A DNA stretch of 5,450 nt from an uncultured Campylobacteraceae bacterium (GTDB taxonomy: Bacteria; Campylobacterota; Campylobacteria; Campylobacterales; Arcobacteraceae): assembly GCA_913057765.1 (NCBI GenBank), contig CAJXPH010000195.1:1-5450 (forward strand). Reading direction: 5' to 3'. Below are positions 1 through 5,405 of this stretch, piece after piece. The translations under genes and the position numbers were made by a program. Each line of letters starts with the position of its first letter. Within the stretch, counting starts at the first letter, position 1. The notes beneath the pieces were generated by a model that had not been told where the DNA came from, ran no database searches, and saw nothing but the letters and a program-made list of their open reading frames with translations.

Positions 1-195
1 AGAGATTTTTTAGAATTATTATTAAGAAATCATCAAAGAATTGTTCTTTATGAAGAAATAGAAAAACAAATATGGGGAAATAACATGAGTAGTGCTGCAA
101 TTAGGTCATTAGTACGAAATTTACGTAAAAAACTTCCTCCAAATGTTATAGAAAATATTTCTAAAACAGGATATAAAGTAATTATTAAAGATTAA
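1..195 (+). CDS. Response regulator, C-terminal winged-helix DNA-binding domain (5' partial)
   Basis: Frame 1 is open from the window edge and ends at TAA 193-195, leaving 64 residues. They match the end of an OmpR/PhoB-type effector domain: the segment with IVLYEEIEKQIWG is the usual 'sites ... W' region before the recognition helix. AAIRSLVRNLRKKLP is the recognition helix, where OmpR-family proteins carry V-x-x-LR-x-K. NISKTGYKVII is the C-terminal beta hairpin, usually RG-x-GY. The receiver domain, if present, lies upstream of the window. The protein would be a cytoplasmic transcription regulator; its target and partner kinase cannot be seen. A 178-bp gap with its own promoter separates it from htrA, so it is probably not in the same operon. 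It is distinct from the second regulator at 1818-2474, so the locus carries two regulators close together. The family call is firm; the specific role is unknown. Confidence 0.8.
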   Translation, partial: RDFLELLLRNHQRIVLYEEIEKQIWGNNMSSAAIRSLVRNLRKKLPPNVIENISKTGYKVIIKD

Positions 196-285
196 TTACA
201 AAATACTCCATAAAGAAATAGTAAATTAAAAGTCACTCAAATACAATATTCTAACTTGCTAAACCCCACAAGAACTCCACATTGT

Positions 286-310
286 ATTAACGTTTTATTA
301 ACGTTTTATT
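286..310. repeat. Perfect tandem 11-bp direct repeat, candidate response-regulator operator
   Basis: The unit ATTAACGTTTT occurs at 286-296 and again at 297-307 without a gap, and the first three bases of a third copy (ATT) follow at 308-310. The 11-bp period is about one helical turn. OmpR/PhoB-family regulators typically bind as head-to-tail dimers to direct repeats of this period. The block ends 24 bp before the -10 box of htrA, so a bound dimer would sit next to or over the -35 region, an activator-like position. The repeat is seen directly; the operator role, and binding by the regulator encoded at 1818-2474, are inference. Confidence 0.55.
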
Positions 311-334
311 CAGAAATAGTTTACATTTAGATAA

Positions 335-340
335 TATAAT
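335..340 (+). promoter_or_regulatory. Putative -10 box of the htrA operon promoter
   Basis: A perfect TATAAT lies 33 bp before the htrA start codon, preceded by AT-rich sequence. No good -35 hexamer is found at the standard distance: the bases at 312-317 are AGAAAT. This fits the Campylobacterota, whose housekeeping promoters generally lack a conserved -35 and rely on the -10 and upstream AT-rich periodicity. It also fits an activator-dependent promoter using the repeat at 286-310. In so AT-rich a region a TATAAT can occur by chance, so the call rests on its position. Confidence 0.5.
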
Positions 341-360
341 CTTTTAATCATTTTATTAAA

Positions 361-365
361 AAGGA
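361..365 (+). promoter_or_regulatory. Ribosome binding site of htrA
   Basis: AAGGA lies 8 nt before the ATG at 374. It is the best purine-rich match in the leader and supports the chosen htrA start. Confidence 0.75.
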
Positions 366-373
366 ATATAATC

Positions 374-1792
374 ATGACAAAAAAATCAATTATTATAGCA
401 ACCCTGATTGCTTCAAATATATTTGCAAGTACTATAGATTTTCAAATGGCAGAAAGATCTGTTCAAAGAGTTTCTCCAAGTAATCAAAATCAAATACTTT
501 CTTTTAACAATAGTATAAAAAAACCAATGAAATCTGTTGTTAATATTGCAGCAAAAAGAAAAGTATCATCAAATGCAGGGAATATACCTTTTCAAATGTT
601 CAATGATCCAATGCTTAAAAGATTTTTTGGAGACCAGTTCAATGAACAATTTCAACAAAATAGAATCCAAAGATCTCTTGGTTCTGGTGTAATCATCTCA
701 AAAGATGGATATATTGTTACAAATAACCACGTTGTAGAAAATGCAGACGAAATTACAATTACTATTGCTAATAGCCCAAAAGAATATAATGCAAGAGTAG
801 TAGGTAAAGATTCAGATAGTGATTTAGCTGTTATCAAAATTGAAGGTACAAACTTTAATGCAATTGATTTTGGTTATTCAAATTCATTAGAAGTTGGAGA
901 TTTAATTTTTGCAATTGGTAATCCATTTGGAATAGGAAGTACCGTTACTCAAGGTATTATTTCTGCATTAAATAAAGACGATGTCGGAATTAATAGATAT
1001 GAAAACTTTATTCAAACAGATGCTTCTATTAACCCAGGGAACTCAGGTGGTGCACTCGTAGATAGTAGAGGTGCTTTAATAGGTATTAATAGTGCAATTA
1101 TCTCGAAGTCTGGGGGAAATAATGGAATTGGATTTGCAATTCCAGTTGCAATGGTTAAAGACGTTGTAAAAAAACTAATCGCAGATGGAAAAGTTACTAG
1201 AGGTTATTTAGGTGTAGTAATTGGTGATTTAAAACAAGCACTAACCAAGCTTTACGTGAGAAATACTGGTGCTCTAGTTTTAGATGTAGCAAATGATACA
1301 CCAGCTAAGAAAGCAGGTCTTAAAAGAGGTGATTTAATTTATTCTATTAATAATAGAGATATTAAAGATAGAAAAGGTCTTCAAAATGTAATTGCATCAT
1401 TTAAACCAGATGAAACAATCGTAGTTAAACTTGAAAGAGATAAAAAAGACATCATTATAAATATCACTTTGGGAAACAGAGCAGGTCTTATAACATCTAA
1501 TGCAAATAATGGTAAATTCTTAGGAGGATTACTACTTTCAGAAATAGATGCAGAAATGATAAAAAGATTTAGATTAAGCTCAAATGTTTCTGGAGTATTA
1601 ATTACAGCAGTAGAGACAGCATCTGAAGCTGAAAAAGTAGGTTTTCAACCAGGTGATGTTATCATTCAAATTGAAGATATAGAAGTAAAAAGTTTTACTA
1701 ATATCCAAGAAGCAATTAGAAAATATAATAAATTAGATAAAAGAATATATGTAAGTAGATATGGACAAACTATTCTTTTAGCCATAAAATAA
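374..1792 (+). CDS. htrA: Periplasmic serine protease/chaperone HtrA (DegP/DegQ family)
   Basis: This 472-residue protein degrades or refolds misfolded proteins in the periplasm, as HtrA/DegP does in other Gram-negative bacteria. Residues 1-18 form a signal peptide (KK, hydrophobic core, likely cleavage after IFA). A long LA-type loop (about 69-100) precedes the trypsin-like domain. The catalytic triad is complete: His119 in TNNHVV, Asp150 in SDLAVIK and Ser224 in GNSGG. Two PDZ domains follow, at about 278-366 (beginning GYLGV) and 381-472. This is the full DegP/DegQ layout and close to the usual length. The ATG at 374 is supported by AAGGA 8 nt upstream and by the signal peptide. The stop lies 10-25 bp before the response regulator gene, so the three plus-strand genes probably form one operon, as in the C. 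jejuni htrA-cprRS locus. Nothing in the protein looks damaged. DegQ versus DegP naming is a matter of convention; the function is secure. Confidence 0.97.
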   Translation: MTKKSIIIATLIASNIFASTIDFQMAERSVQRVSPSNQNQILSFNNSIKKPMKSVVNIAAKRKVSSNAGNIPFQMFNDPMLKRFFGDQFNEQFQQNRIQRSLGSGVIISKDGYIVTNNHVVENADEITITIANSPKEYNARVVGKDSDSDLAVIKIEGTNFNAIDFGYSNSLEVGDLIFAIGNPFGIGSTVTQGIISALNKDDVGINRYENFIQTDASINPGNSGGALVDSRGALIGINSAIISKSGGNNGIGFAIPVAMVKDVVKKLIADGKVTRGYLGVVIGDLKQALTKLYVRNTGALVLDVANDTPAKKAGLKRGDLIYSINNRDIKDRKGLQNVIASFKPDETIVVKLERDKKDIIINITLGNRAGLITSNANNGKFLGGLLLSEIDAEMIKRFRLSSNVSGVLITAVETASEAEKVGFQPGDVIIQIEDIEVKSFTNIQEAIRKYNKLDKRIYVSRYGQTILLAIK

Positions 1793-1796
1793 AGGA
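1792..1796 (+). promoter_or_regulatory. Ribosome binding site pointing to an upstream, non-standard start of the regulator
   Basis: AAGGA lies at the htrA stop codon. It is 6 nt before the in-frame ATA at 1803 but 21 nt before the first in-frame ATG at 1818. The spacing therefore favours initiation near 1803, where the receiver's first beta strand would be complete. Confidence 0.55.
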
Positions 1797-1817
1797 TAAG
1801 TCATAGTTCAAGTTCTA

Positions 1818-2474
1818 ATGATAGAAGATGATTTAGAGTTAGCTCAAATCATTACTGAATACTTAGCTTCATACGATATAGAAGTGACAAATACAGATAG
1901 CCCATATAATGGGCTATCTATGCTTAATCTAAAAGATTATAAATTATTGATTTTAGATTTAACTTTACCAGAAATCGATGGACTTGAAGTTATCCCAAAG
2001 GTACGAGAGAAATCGGATATTCCAATTATTATCTCTAGTGCTAGAGATGATATATTAGATAAAGTAATGGGATTAGAAAGAGGTGCTGACGATTATCTTC
2101 CTAAACCATATAATCCTAGAGAATTACAAGCTAGGATAAAAGCTATATTAAAAAGAATTACTCCTGTAGAGAAAAAAGAAGATATTAAACCATCTGATTT
2201 TGTACTAAGAGAAGATGATATTCAGATTTATTTTAAAGGAGAGCTTTTATCTCTAACTCTCGCAGAGTTTGATATCTTAAGATTAATGATTCAAAGAAAT
2301 GGTGCAGTTGTTGCGAGGGAAGACTTTATTTATGCTAGTGATCATATTGAAGATGATAGTAGTCTAAAAAATATTGATGTTATGATTTCAAGAATCAGAA
2401 ATAAACTATCTAAAGTTGATGATAGTAAGACTGTTATAAAATCAGTAAGAGGAATTGGTTACCAACTTTTATGA
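1818..2474 (+). CDS. cprR: OmpR/PhoB-family response regulator (CprR-like)
   Basis: This cytoplasmic transcription regulator is the likely partner of the kinase that follows. From the ATG at 1818 it has 218 residues. The receiver domain (1 to about 112) shows acidic residues Glu3-Asp4-Asp5, phospho-acceptor Asp47 in LILDLTLPEIDG, switch Ser74 in the ISSA motif, and Lys96 in YLPKPY. The winged-helix domain (about 126-218) ends in RGIGYQLL. The start is uncertain. From ATG 1818 the first beta strand is cut (MIEDD instead of the usual VxVLMIEDD), and the only good Shine-Dalgarno, AAGGA at 1792-1796, lies 21 nt away. The frame stays open to 1800 and would read VQVLMIEDD if translation began at ATA 1803, 6 nt from that Shine-Dalgarno; no ATG, GTG or TTG exists there. 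A perfect hairpin lies at 1895-1919. The stop overlaps the kinase start (ATGA). The family is certain; the symbol rests on synteny with C. jejuni htrA-cprRS. Confidence 0.9.
   Translation: MIEDDLELAQIITEYLASYDIEVTNTDSPYNGLSMLNLKDYKLLILDLTLPEIDGLEVIPKVREKSDIPIIISSARDDILDKVMGLERGADDYLPKPYNPRELQARIKAILKRITPVEKKEDIKPSDFVLREDDIQIYFKGELLSLTLAEFDILRLMIQRNGAVVAREDFIYASDHIEDDSSLKNIDVMISRIRNKLSKVDDSKTVIKSVRGIGYQLL
1895..1919. repeat. Perfect 11-bp inverted repeat with 3-nt loop inside the regulator gene
   Basis: AGATAGCCCAT (1895-1905) and its exact complement ATGGGCTATCT (1909-1919) flank the loop ATA. In mRNA this is a strong stem with a GCCC/GGGC core, unusual in such AT-rich sequence. It encodes roughly TDSPYNGLS of the receiver domain. 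No T-run follows on either strand, so it is not a classical terminator. Its function is unknown. Confidence 0.8.
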
Positions 2475-3691
2475 TCCGTAATATTTCTATCTCTGCATTT
2501 ATCAACACTATCTTTATTTTAGCATTAATTGCGATTTCAATTACATTTGCAATTTTTATAAAACTCGATAAACAAAGATACAATATTACAATGCAAAAAA
2601 AGTATGAACTTGTATCTGAAAGTGTAATAAAATCATTAGAATCAAACCCTTCTAAAAGTGGTATTAAGATTATAATAGACCAATTTAAAGTTAAACAATT
2701 AGAAGACGATGATTTAAAATTAACTATAATAAATGATGGCAAACCTACATTAATAAGAAAGACACTTTTTGGTATGTATAGAATATTTAGTTTGGATGAT
2801 ACTTTATATATTTATGTTCAAAAAGATGGTTATAATTTAATGCTACAAGATACTCAAAACTATTCATATAATTTACTTATTATTTCACTTGCTATTACTT
2901 TATCCCTTGGTATTTTATTGTCCTTATATTATATTTTGAAAAGAAAATTAAAACCCCTTAGAGTTCTAAATAATGAGATTAAAAAATTCTCCAATGGTGA
3001 CTTAAATATAAAAATAAAATTTAATAGTAGTGATGAGATAGGTACTATTGCAAGAAACTTTGATGAAGCTATTACTCACATAAATAATCAAACAAAATCA
3101 AAAGAACTTTTCATGCGTAATATGATGCATGAATTAAAAACACCTATTACAAAAGCTATGTTTATTGCAGAAACATTAGAGGATGAAAAGAAAAAAGAGA
3201 TACTACAAAGAGCTTTTCATAGAATGGATGATATTATTAAAGAACTTGCAATGGTTGAAAAACTTACTTCTAATAATACCTTCGTATATAAAGAGTTTAC
3301 ATCTTTCTTTAAAATCTATACAAAAACAATTGAAATTACTATGATAAATGCAGATAAGATTACTTCAAAAATAAATGATTTTAAATTAAATGCAGATACA
3401 GCAATGTTTTCTGTTGCACTAAAAAACTTAATTGATAATGCAGTTAAGTTTTCAGCAAATAAACATGCAACAATAAATGCTAATAAGCGTCGTATAGATG
3501 TTATTTCAGAGGGAGAACCCCTAAAATATGACCTTGAATATTATACTGAACCATTTTCTCAAGAAGAGAAAAGAAGTGATGGATTTGGATTAGGTCTTTA
3601 TATTGTAAAAACAATTGCTAACTTGCATGACTATAAATTAATTTATAGTCATAACAAAGGTAAAAATATGTTTACGATTTTGATAGATTAA
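2471..3691 (+). CDS. cprS: Membrane sensor histidine kinase (CprS-like)
   Basis: This 406-residue inner-membrane kinase should phosphorylate the regulator encoded just upstream. TM1 lies at about 9-31, a periplasmic sensor region of roughly 100 residues follows, and TM2 spans about 133-156. Next come a HAMP linker (about 157-209) and the H-box MMHELKTPITKAM with phospho-acceptor His220. The catalytic domain has an N-box NLIDNAVKFS (Asn319, Asn323) and a G2 box GFGLGLYIVK (371-380). The G1 box is degenerate: where most kinases have DxGxG this one reads SEGEP (346-350), followed by LEYYTEPF. I recall similar sequences in ArsS-type kinases of Campylobacterota, so this is probably a lineage trait rather than loss of function. 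The ATG overlaps the regulator stop by 4 bp (ATGA), implying translational coupling. The 3' end contains a 26-bp palindrome and overlaps the convergent gene by 20 bp. The sensed signal cannot be read from the sequence; envelope stress is inferred from htrA. Confidence 0.92.
   Translation: MIRNISISAFINTIFILALIAISITFAIFIKLDKQRYNITMQKKYELVSESVIKSLESNPSKSGIKIIIDQFKVKQLEDDDLKLTIINDGKPTLIRKTLFGMYRIFSLDDTLYIYVQKDGYNLMLQDTQNYSYNLLIISLAITLSLGILLSLYYILKRKLKPLRVLNNEIKKFSNGDLNIKIKFNSSDEIGTIARNFDEAITHINNQTKSKELFMRNMMHELKTPITKAMFIAETLEDEKKKEILQRAFHRMDDIIKELAMVEKLTSNNTFVYKEFTSFFKIYTKTIEITMINADKITSKINDFKLNADTAMFSVALKNLIDNAVKFSANKHATINANKRRIDVISEGEPLKYDLEYYTEPFSQEEKRSDGFGLGLYIVKTIANLHDYKLIYSHNKGKNMFTILID
3627..3652. 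repeat. Perfect 26-bp palindrome near the end of the kinase gene
   Basis: The left half ATGACTATAAATT (3627-3639) is followed directly by its exact complement AATTTATAGTCAT (3640-3652). It lies inside the kinase coding region (around LHDYKLIYSH), 36 bp before its stop codon, and also begins 19 bp beyond the stop of the convergent Cys-rich gene. It could therefore form a hairpin in the 3' part of both transcripts. No T-run follows directly on either strand. Whether it stabilises RNA ends, aids termination or binds a protein is not known. Confidence 0.8.
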
Positions 3692-4100
3692 CATTTTTCA
3701 TAATTTTAAACCAATCTCTTTTAAAATTCTTTTTTATATACTTTTCTTTATGTGGAACTAAACACCCTGAACAATTTTGATGAATATAATCATCTCCTAT
3801 AAATTGATCCCCATCTTTAGAGTCAATTCCACAGTATGAAAATAGTGTTTTATCATCTTGCTTTTCGATCCCATCAACATCAAATCTAAAGTTTGGACAG
3901 GCACATAAATAACAGTTTAATTCTTCATAATCATGACACTTTTTGTTATCTTTATACAAAGGACAAAAGTCATTCTCTTTTTCCACCATATTATCAAACC
4001 TAAAGTACTTAATCACCTCATCATCACTTAAATCTTTAAGCTTCTCCATAATCTTTGCATGTTTCTCTCCATGCGCGTTAAACCACTCTATATATGTCAT
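3672..4100 (-). CDS. Cysteine-rich small-domain protein, probable metal binding
   Basis: This is a soluble protein of 142 residues from the ATG at 4100. Counted from that start, its eight cysteines are at about 46, 55, 63, 66, 68, 90, 110 and 113. The core CYLCACPNFRF and the later CSGCLVPHKEKY are typical of the 'cysteine-rich small domain' family (Pfam PF04071 as I recall it), thought to bind metal, possibly zinc or an iron-sulfur cluster. The biochemical role is unknown. From memory, related domains occur with cobalamin-biosynthesis CobD proteins in some archaea and bacteria, notable because the PLP enzyme at the far end of this operon is CobD/HisC-like. The ATG overlaps the dtd stop by one base (TGATG). 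A TTG one codon upstream (4103-4101) is an alternative start. AGGA at 4113-4110 serves either, 9 or 6 nt away. The last 20 bp overlap the kinase gene tail to tail. Family call fairly sure; function not. Confidence 0.8.
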   Translation of the reverse strand: MTYIEWFNAHGEKHAKIMEKLKDLSDDEVIKYFRFDNMVEKENDFCPLYKDNKKCHDYEELNCYLCACPNFRFDVDGIEKQDDKTLFSYCGIDSKDGDQFIGDDYIHQNCSGCLVPHKEKYIKKNFKRDWFKIMKNVNLSKS

Positions 4101-4552
4101 CAATTTAATTCCTCTGAATTTATTATAAAAGTAACCGGACCATCATTTTGAATATTAACATCCATCATGGCACCAAATTCTCCTGTTTGAGTATGTACTC
4201 CTACTTTTTCTACTTCTTTTACAAACTCTTCATATAAAGCATTTGCAATATCTAGTTTCTCACTATCATCAAAACTAGGACGTCGTCCTTTCTTTATATT
4301 CCCTGCAAGTGTAAACTGTGAGATAATCAAAGCTTCACCTTGAACATCTAAAAGTGACAAATTCATCTTTCCATTTTCATCAGAAAAAATTCTAAGGTTT
4401 ACTATTTTATTTACAAGCTTTTCAATATCTTTACTTGTATCACCTTTTTTAACACCAAGTAAAATATTAAGCCCTACTCCAATTTCACCAACTATTTTAT
4501 CATCAACTTTTACACTTGATGAACTTACTCTTTGAATAACTACTATCATCAT
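4100..4552 (-). CDS. dtd: D-aminoacyl-tRNA deacylase (D-Tyr-tRNA(Tyr) deacylase)
   Basis: This cytoplasmic homodimeric enzyme hydrolyses D-amino acids wrongly attached to tRNA, and glycine from tRNA(Ala), keeping translation homochiral. The match is full length (149-150 residues; E. coli Dtd has 145). Visible family signatures are the N-terminus IVVIQRVSSSSVKV, GLNILLGV, the active-site SQFTLAG (about 78-84), KGRRPSF, and the C-terminal NDGPVTF with the Gly-cisPro pair (about 138-139). Two ATG codons stand in tandem at 4552 and 4549. The second gives MIVVIQRV, the family's usual start, so the real protein may be one residue shorter. The Shine-Dalgarno is weak (AAAAGAAT), and the gap to the upstream transglutaminase-like gene is only 13-16 nt, so expression probably depends on the upstream gene. 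The stop codon overlaps the start of the Cys-rich gene. The C-terminus runs a few residues past the E. coli end. There is no sign of damage. Confidence 0.97.
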   Translation of the reverse strand: MMIVVIQRVSSSSVKVDDKIVGEIGVGLNILLGVKKGDTSKDIEKLVNKIVNLRIFSDENGKMNLSLLDVQGEALIISQFTLAGNIKKGRRPSFDDSEKLDIANALYEEFVKEVEKVGVHTQTGEFGAMMDVNIQNDGPVTFIINSEELN

Positions 4553-4565
4553 TTATTCTTTTATT

Positions 4566-5168
4566 TTATTTGTACTCTAAGGTATTTACTACTAACTTCT
4601 TATTCTTGAAAGGATCAATAAATGCTGTTATCTCATCAAAGCTATATTTTAAAGGAAAACCAATTTGAGAATTCTTTGCTGTACTTTCTAATTTATAAAA
4701 AGGTCTTCCATTTATATAAAGTGCTTTTTTTCTTGGCAAGATAATTCCTAAATTTACTACTACAAAAATATGTTTTGGAACTAATACAAAATAAGCTTCA
4801 TAACCTTTAGCATTTAGTAAAGAAATCAAAAGATTACTCTTATCATCACAATCACCAAAGTTCTGTTCTAATACGTTCTTGCCACTTCGTGCAACTGATT
4901 CATTTATCTTGTAAGGAACATTCGTCACAAGATTTAGCATACTTTGTACTTCACAAATTCTTGTTTGACAATCTTTTGTTAAGTTCACAGCTAATTTTTT
5001 TGTATATTCATCAGTTTTAACTTGATTTACATATGTTAATCCATCAATATCAATATACTGATTTTTTACAATAAAAAAAGATTTATAAATTATAAAACAA
5101 ATAAAAAGTACTGATAAAATTGAAATTATAATAGATAAATAGTACGCAGTTTTACTTTTAAAAAGCAT
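4566..5168 (-). CDS. Membrane-anchored transglutaminase-like cysteine protease-fold protein
   Basis: This 200-residue protein has a short basic N-terminus and one hydrophobic segment (about 9-34), suggesting an inner-membrane anchor with the rest in the periplasm. The soluble part shows the transglutaminase-like core: Cys107 in NFGDCDDKSNLL, His133 in PKHIFVVV and an acidic third residue, probably Glu161 in KLESTA, where relatives often have D-x-T. VARSGKNVLEQNFGDCDD resembles the segment before the nucleophile in bacterial transglutaminase-like domains. Such domains act as proteases, amidases or crosslinkers, so the actual reaction cannot be stated. The start ATG is supported by GAGAGG at 5180-5175, 6 nt upstream. 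The gene overlaps the preceding PLP-enzyme gene by 11 bp and precedes dtd by 13 nt, so it sits in the middle of a tight operon. It is short for the superfamily and carries no other domain. The fold call is good; the substrate is unknown. Confidence 0.78.
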   Translation of the reverse strand: MLFKSKTAYYLSIIISILSVLFICFIIYKSFFIVKNQYIDIDGLTYVNQVKTDEYTKKLAVNLTKDCQTRICEVQSMLNLVTNVPYKINESVARSGKNVLEQNFGDCDDKSNLLISLLNAKGYEAYFVLVPKHIFVVVNLGIILPRKKALYINGRPFYKLESTAKNSQIGFPLKYSFDEITAFIDPFKNKKLVVNTLEYK

Positions 5169-5405
5169 TTACAACCTCTCTTAGTTTTCTTATATTTTCT
5201 TGTGAACTCACGTAAATATTCATACAATACTCATCTATAAAATCATACTTCTCACAAGCTAAAATTTCAATATTTTTTTCTTTTAAAAATTTTATGAATT
5301 GAGTAGAAGTTATATCTTTTAATTTTATTAAAATTGAATTTGAGTTACTTTTAAAAAGATAATCTACATATTTACAATCTTCAAAAATCTTTTCTAACTC
5401 TATTC
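5158..5405 (-). CDS. Fold-type I PLP-dependent aminotransferase/decarboxylase, C-terminal part (5' truncated by adapter)
   Basis: Reading the minus strand from 5403 gives 81 residues, ending at TAA 5160-5158. They resemble the small C-terminal domain of class I/II aminotransferases such as histidinol-phosphate aminotransferase or threonine-phosphate decarboxylase (CobD). SNSNSILIKLKD matches the 'S-x-x-N-F-x-L-x-K' strand, FIKFLKEKNIEILACEKYD the 'L-x-x-x-G-I-x-x-R' helix and strand, and MNIYVSSQENIRKLREVV the final 'LRIsVGT-x-EEN-x-x-L' motif. The substrate-carboxylate Arg expected in that last motif seems to be Asn. The PLP-lysine domain is beyond the end. The gene overlaps the transglutaminase-like gene by 11 bp, so it is the upstream member of the minus-strand operon seen here. 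Bases 5404-5405 belong to an incomplete codon; everything right of 5405 is sequencing adapter. I could not tell an aminotransferase from a CobD-type decarboxylase on this fragment. Confidence 0.6.

Noticed and set aside
240..288. AATACAAT (240-247) and ATTGTATT (281-288) inverted repeat in the htrA upstream region
   Set aside because: Only 8 bp with a 33-bp spacer and AT-rich; readily expected by chance. It is neither a convincing hairpin nor an operator without conservation.
320..325. TTTACA as a -35 box for htrA
   Set aside because: It is only 9 bp from the TATAAT at 335, far too close for a sigma70 promoter pair.
414..425. CAAATATATTTG 12-bp palindrome in the signal-peptide coding region of htrA
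   Set aside because: Short and AT-rich, as expected by chance here; it does not stand out like the 25- and 26-bp symmetric elements.
652..837. Minus-strand open frame of 61 codons inside htrA
   Set aside because: It lies opposite the protease domain that carries the catalytic His119 and Asp150; no Shine-Dalgarno or recognisable protein.
2434..2742. Minus-strand open frame of 102 codons across the regulator/kinase junction
   Set aside because: Low-complexity Ile/Leu-rich translation opposite two well-supported genes; a composition shadow.
3703..3735. ATTTTAAA / TTTAAAAT stem followed by TTCTTTTTT just after the kinase stop, a possible plus-strand terminator
   Set aside because: The 8-bp stem has no G-C pair and a 9-nt loop, so it is weak. 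It lies inside the coding sequence of the opposing Cys-rich gene, and such AT runs are common in this composition.
3943..4128. Plus-strand open frame of 61 codons opposite the Cys-rich gene
   Set aside because: Ser/Leu-rich shadow of a conserved minus-strand protein; no independent support.
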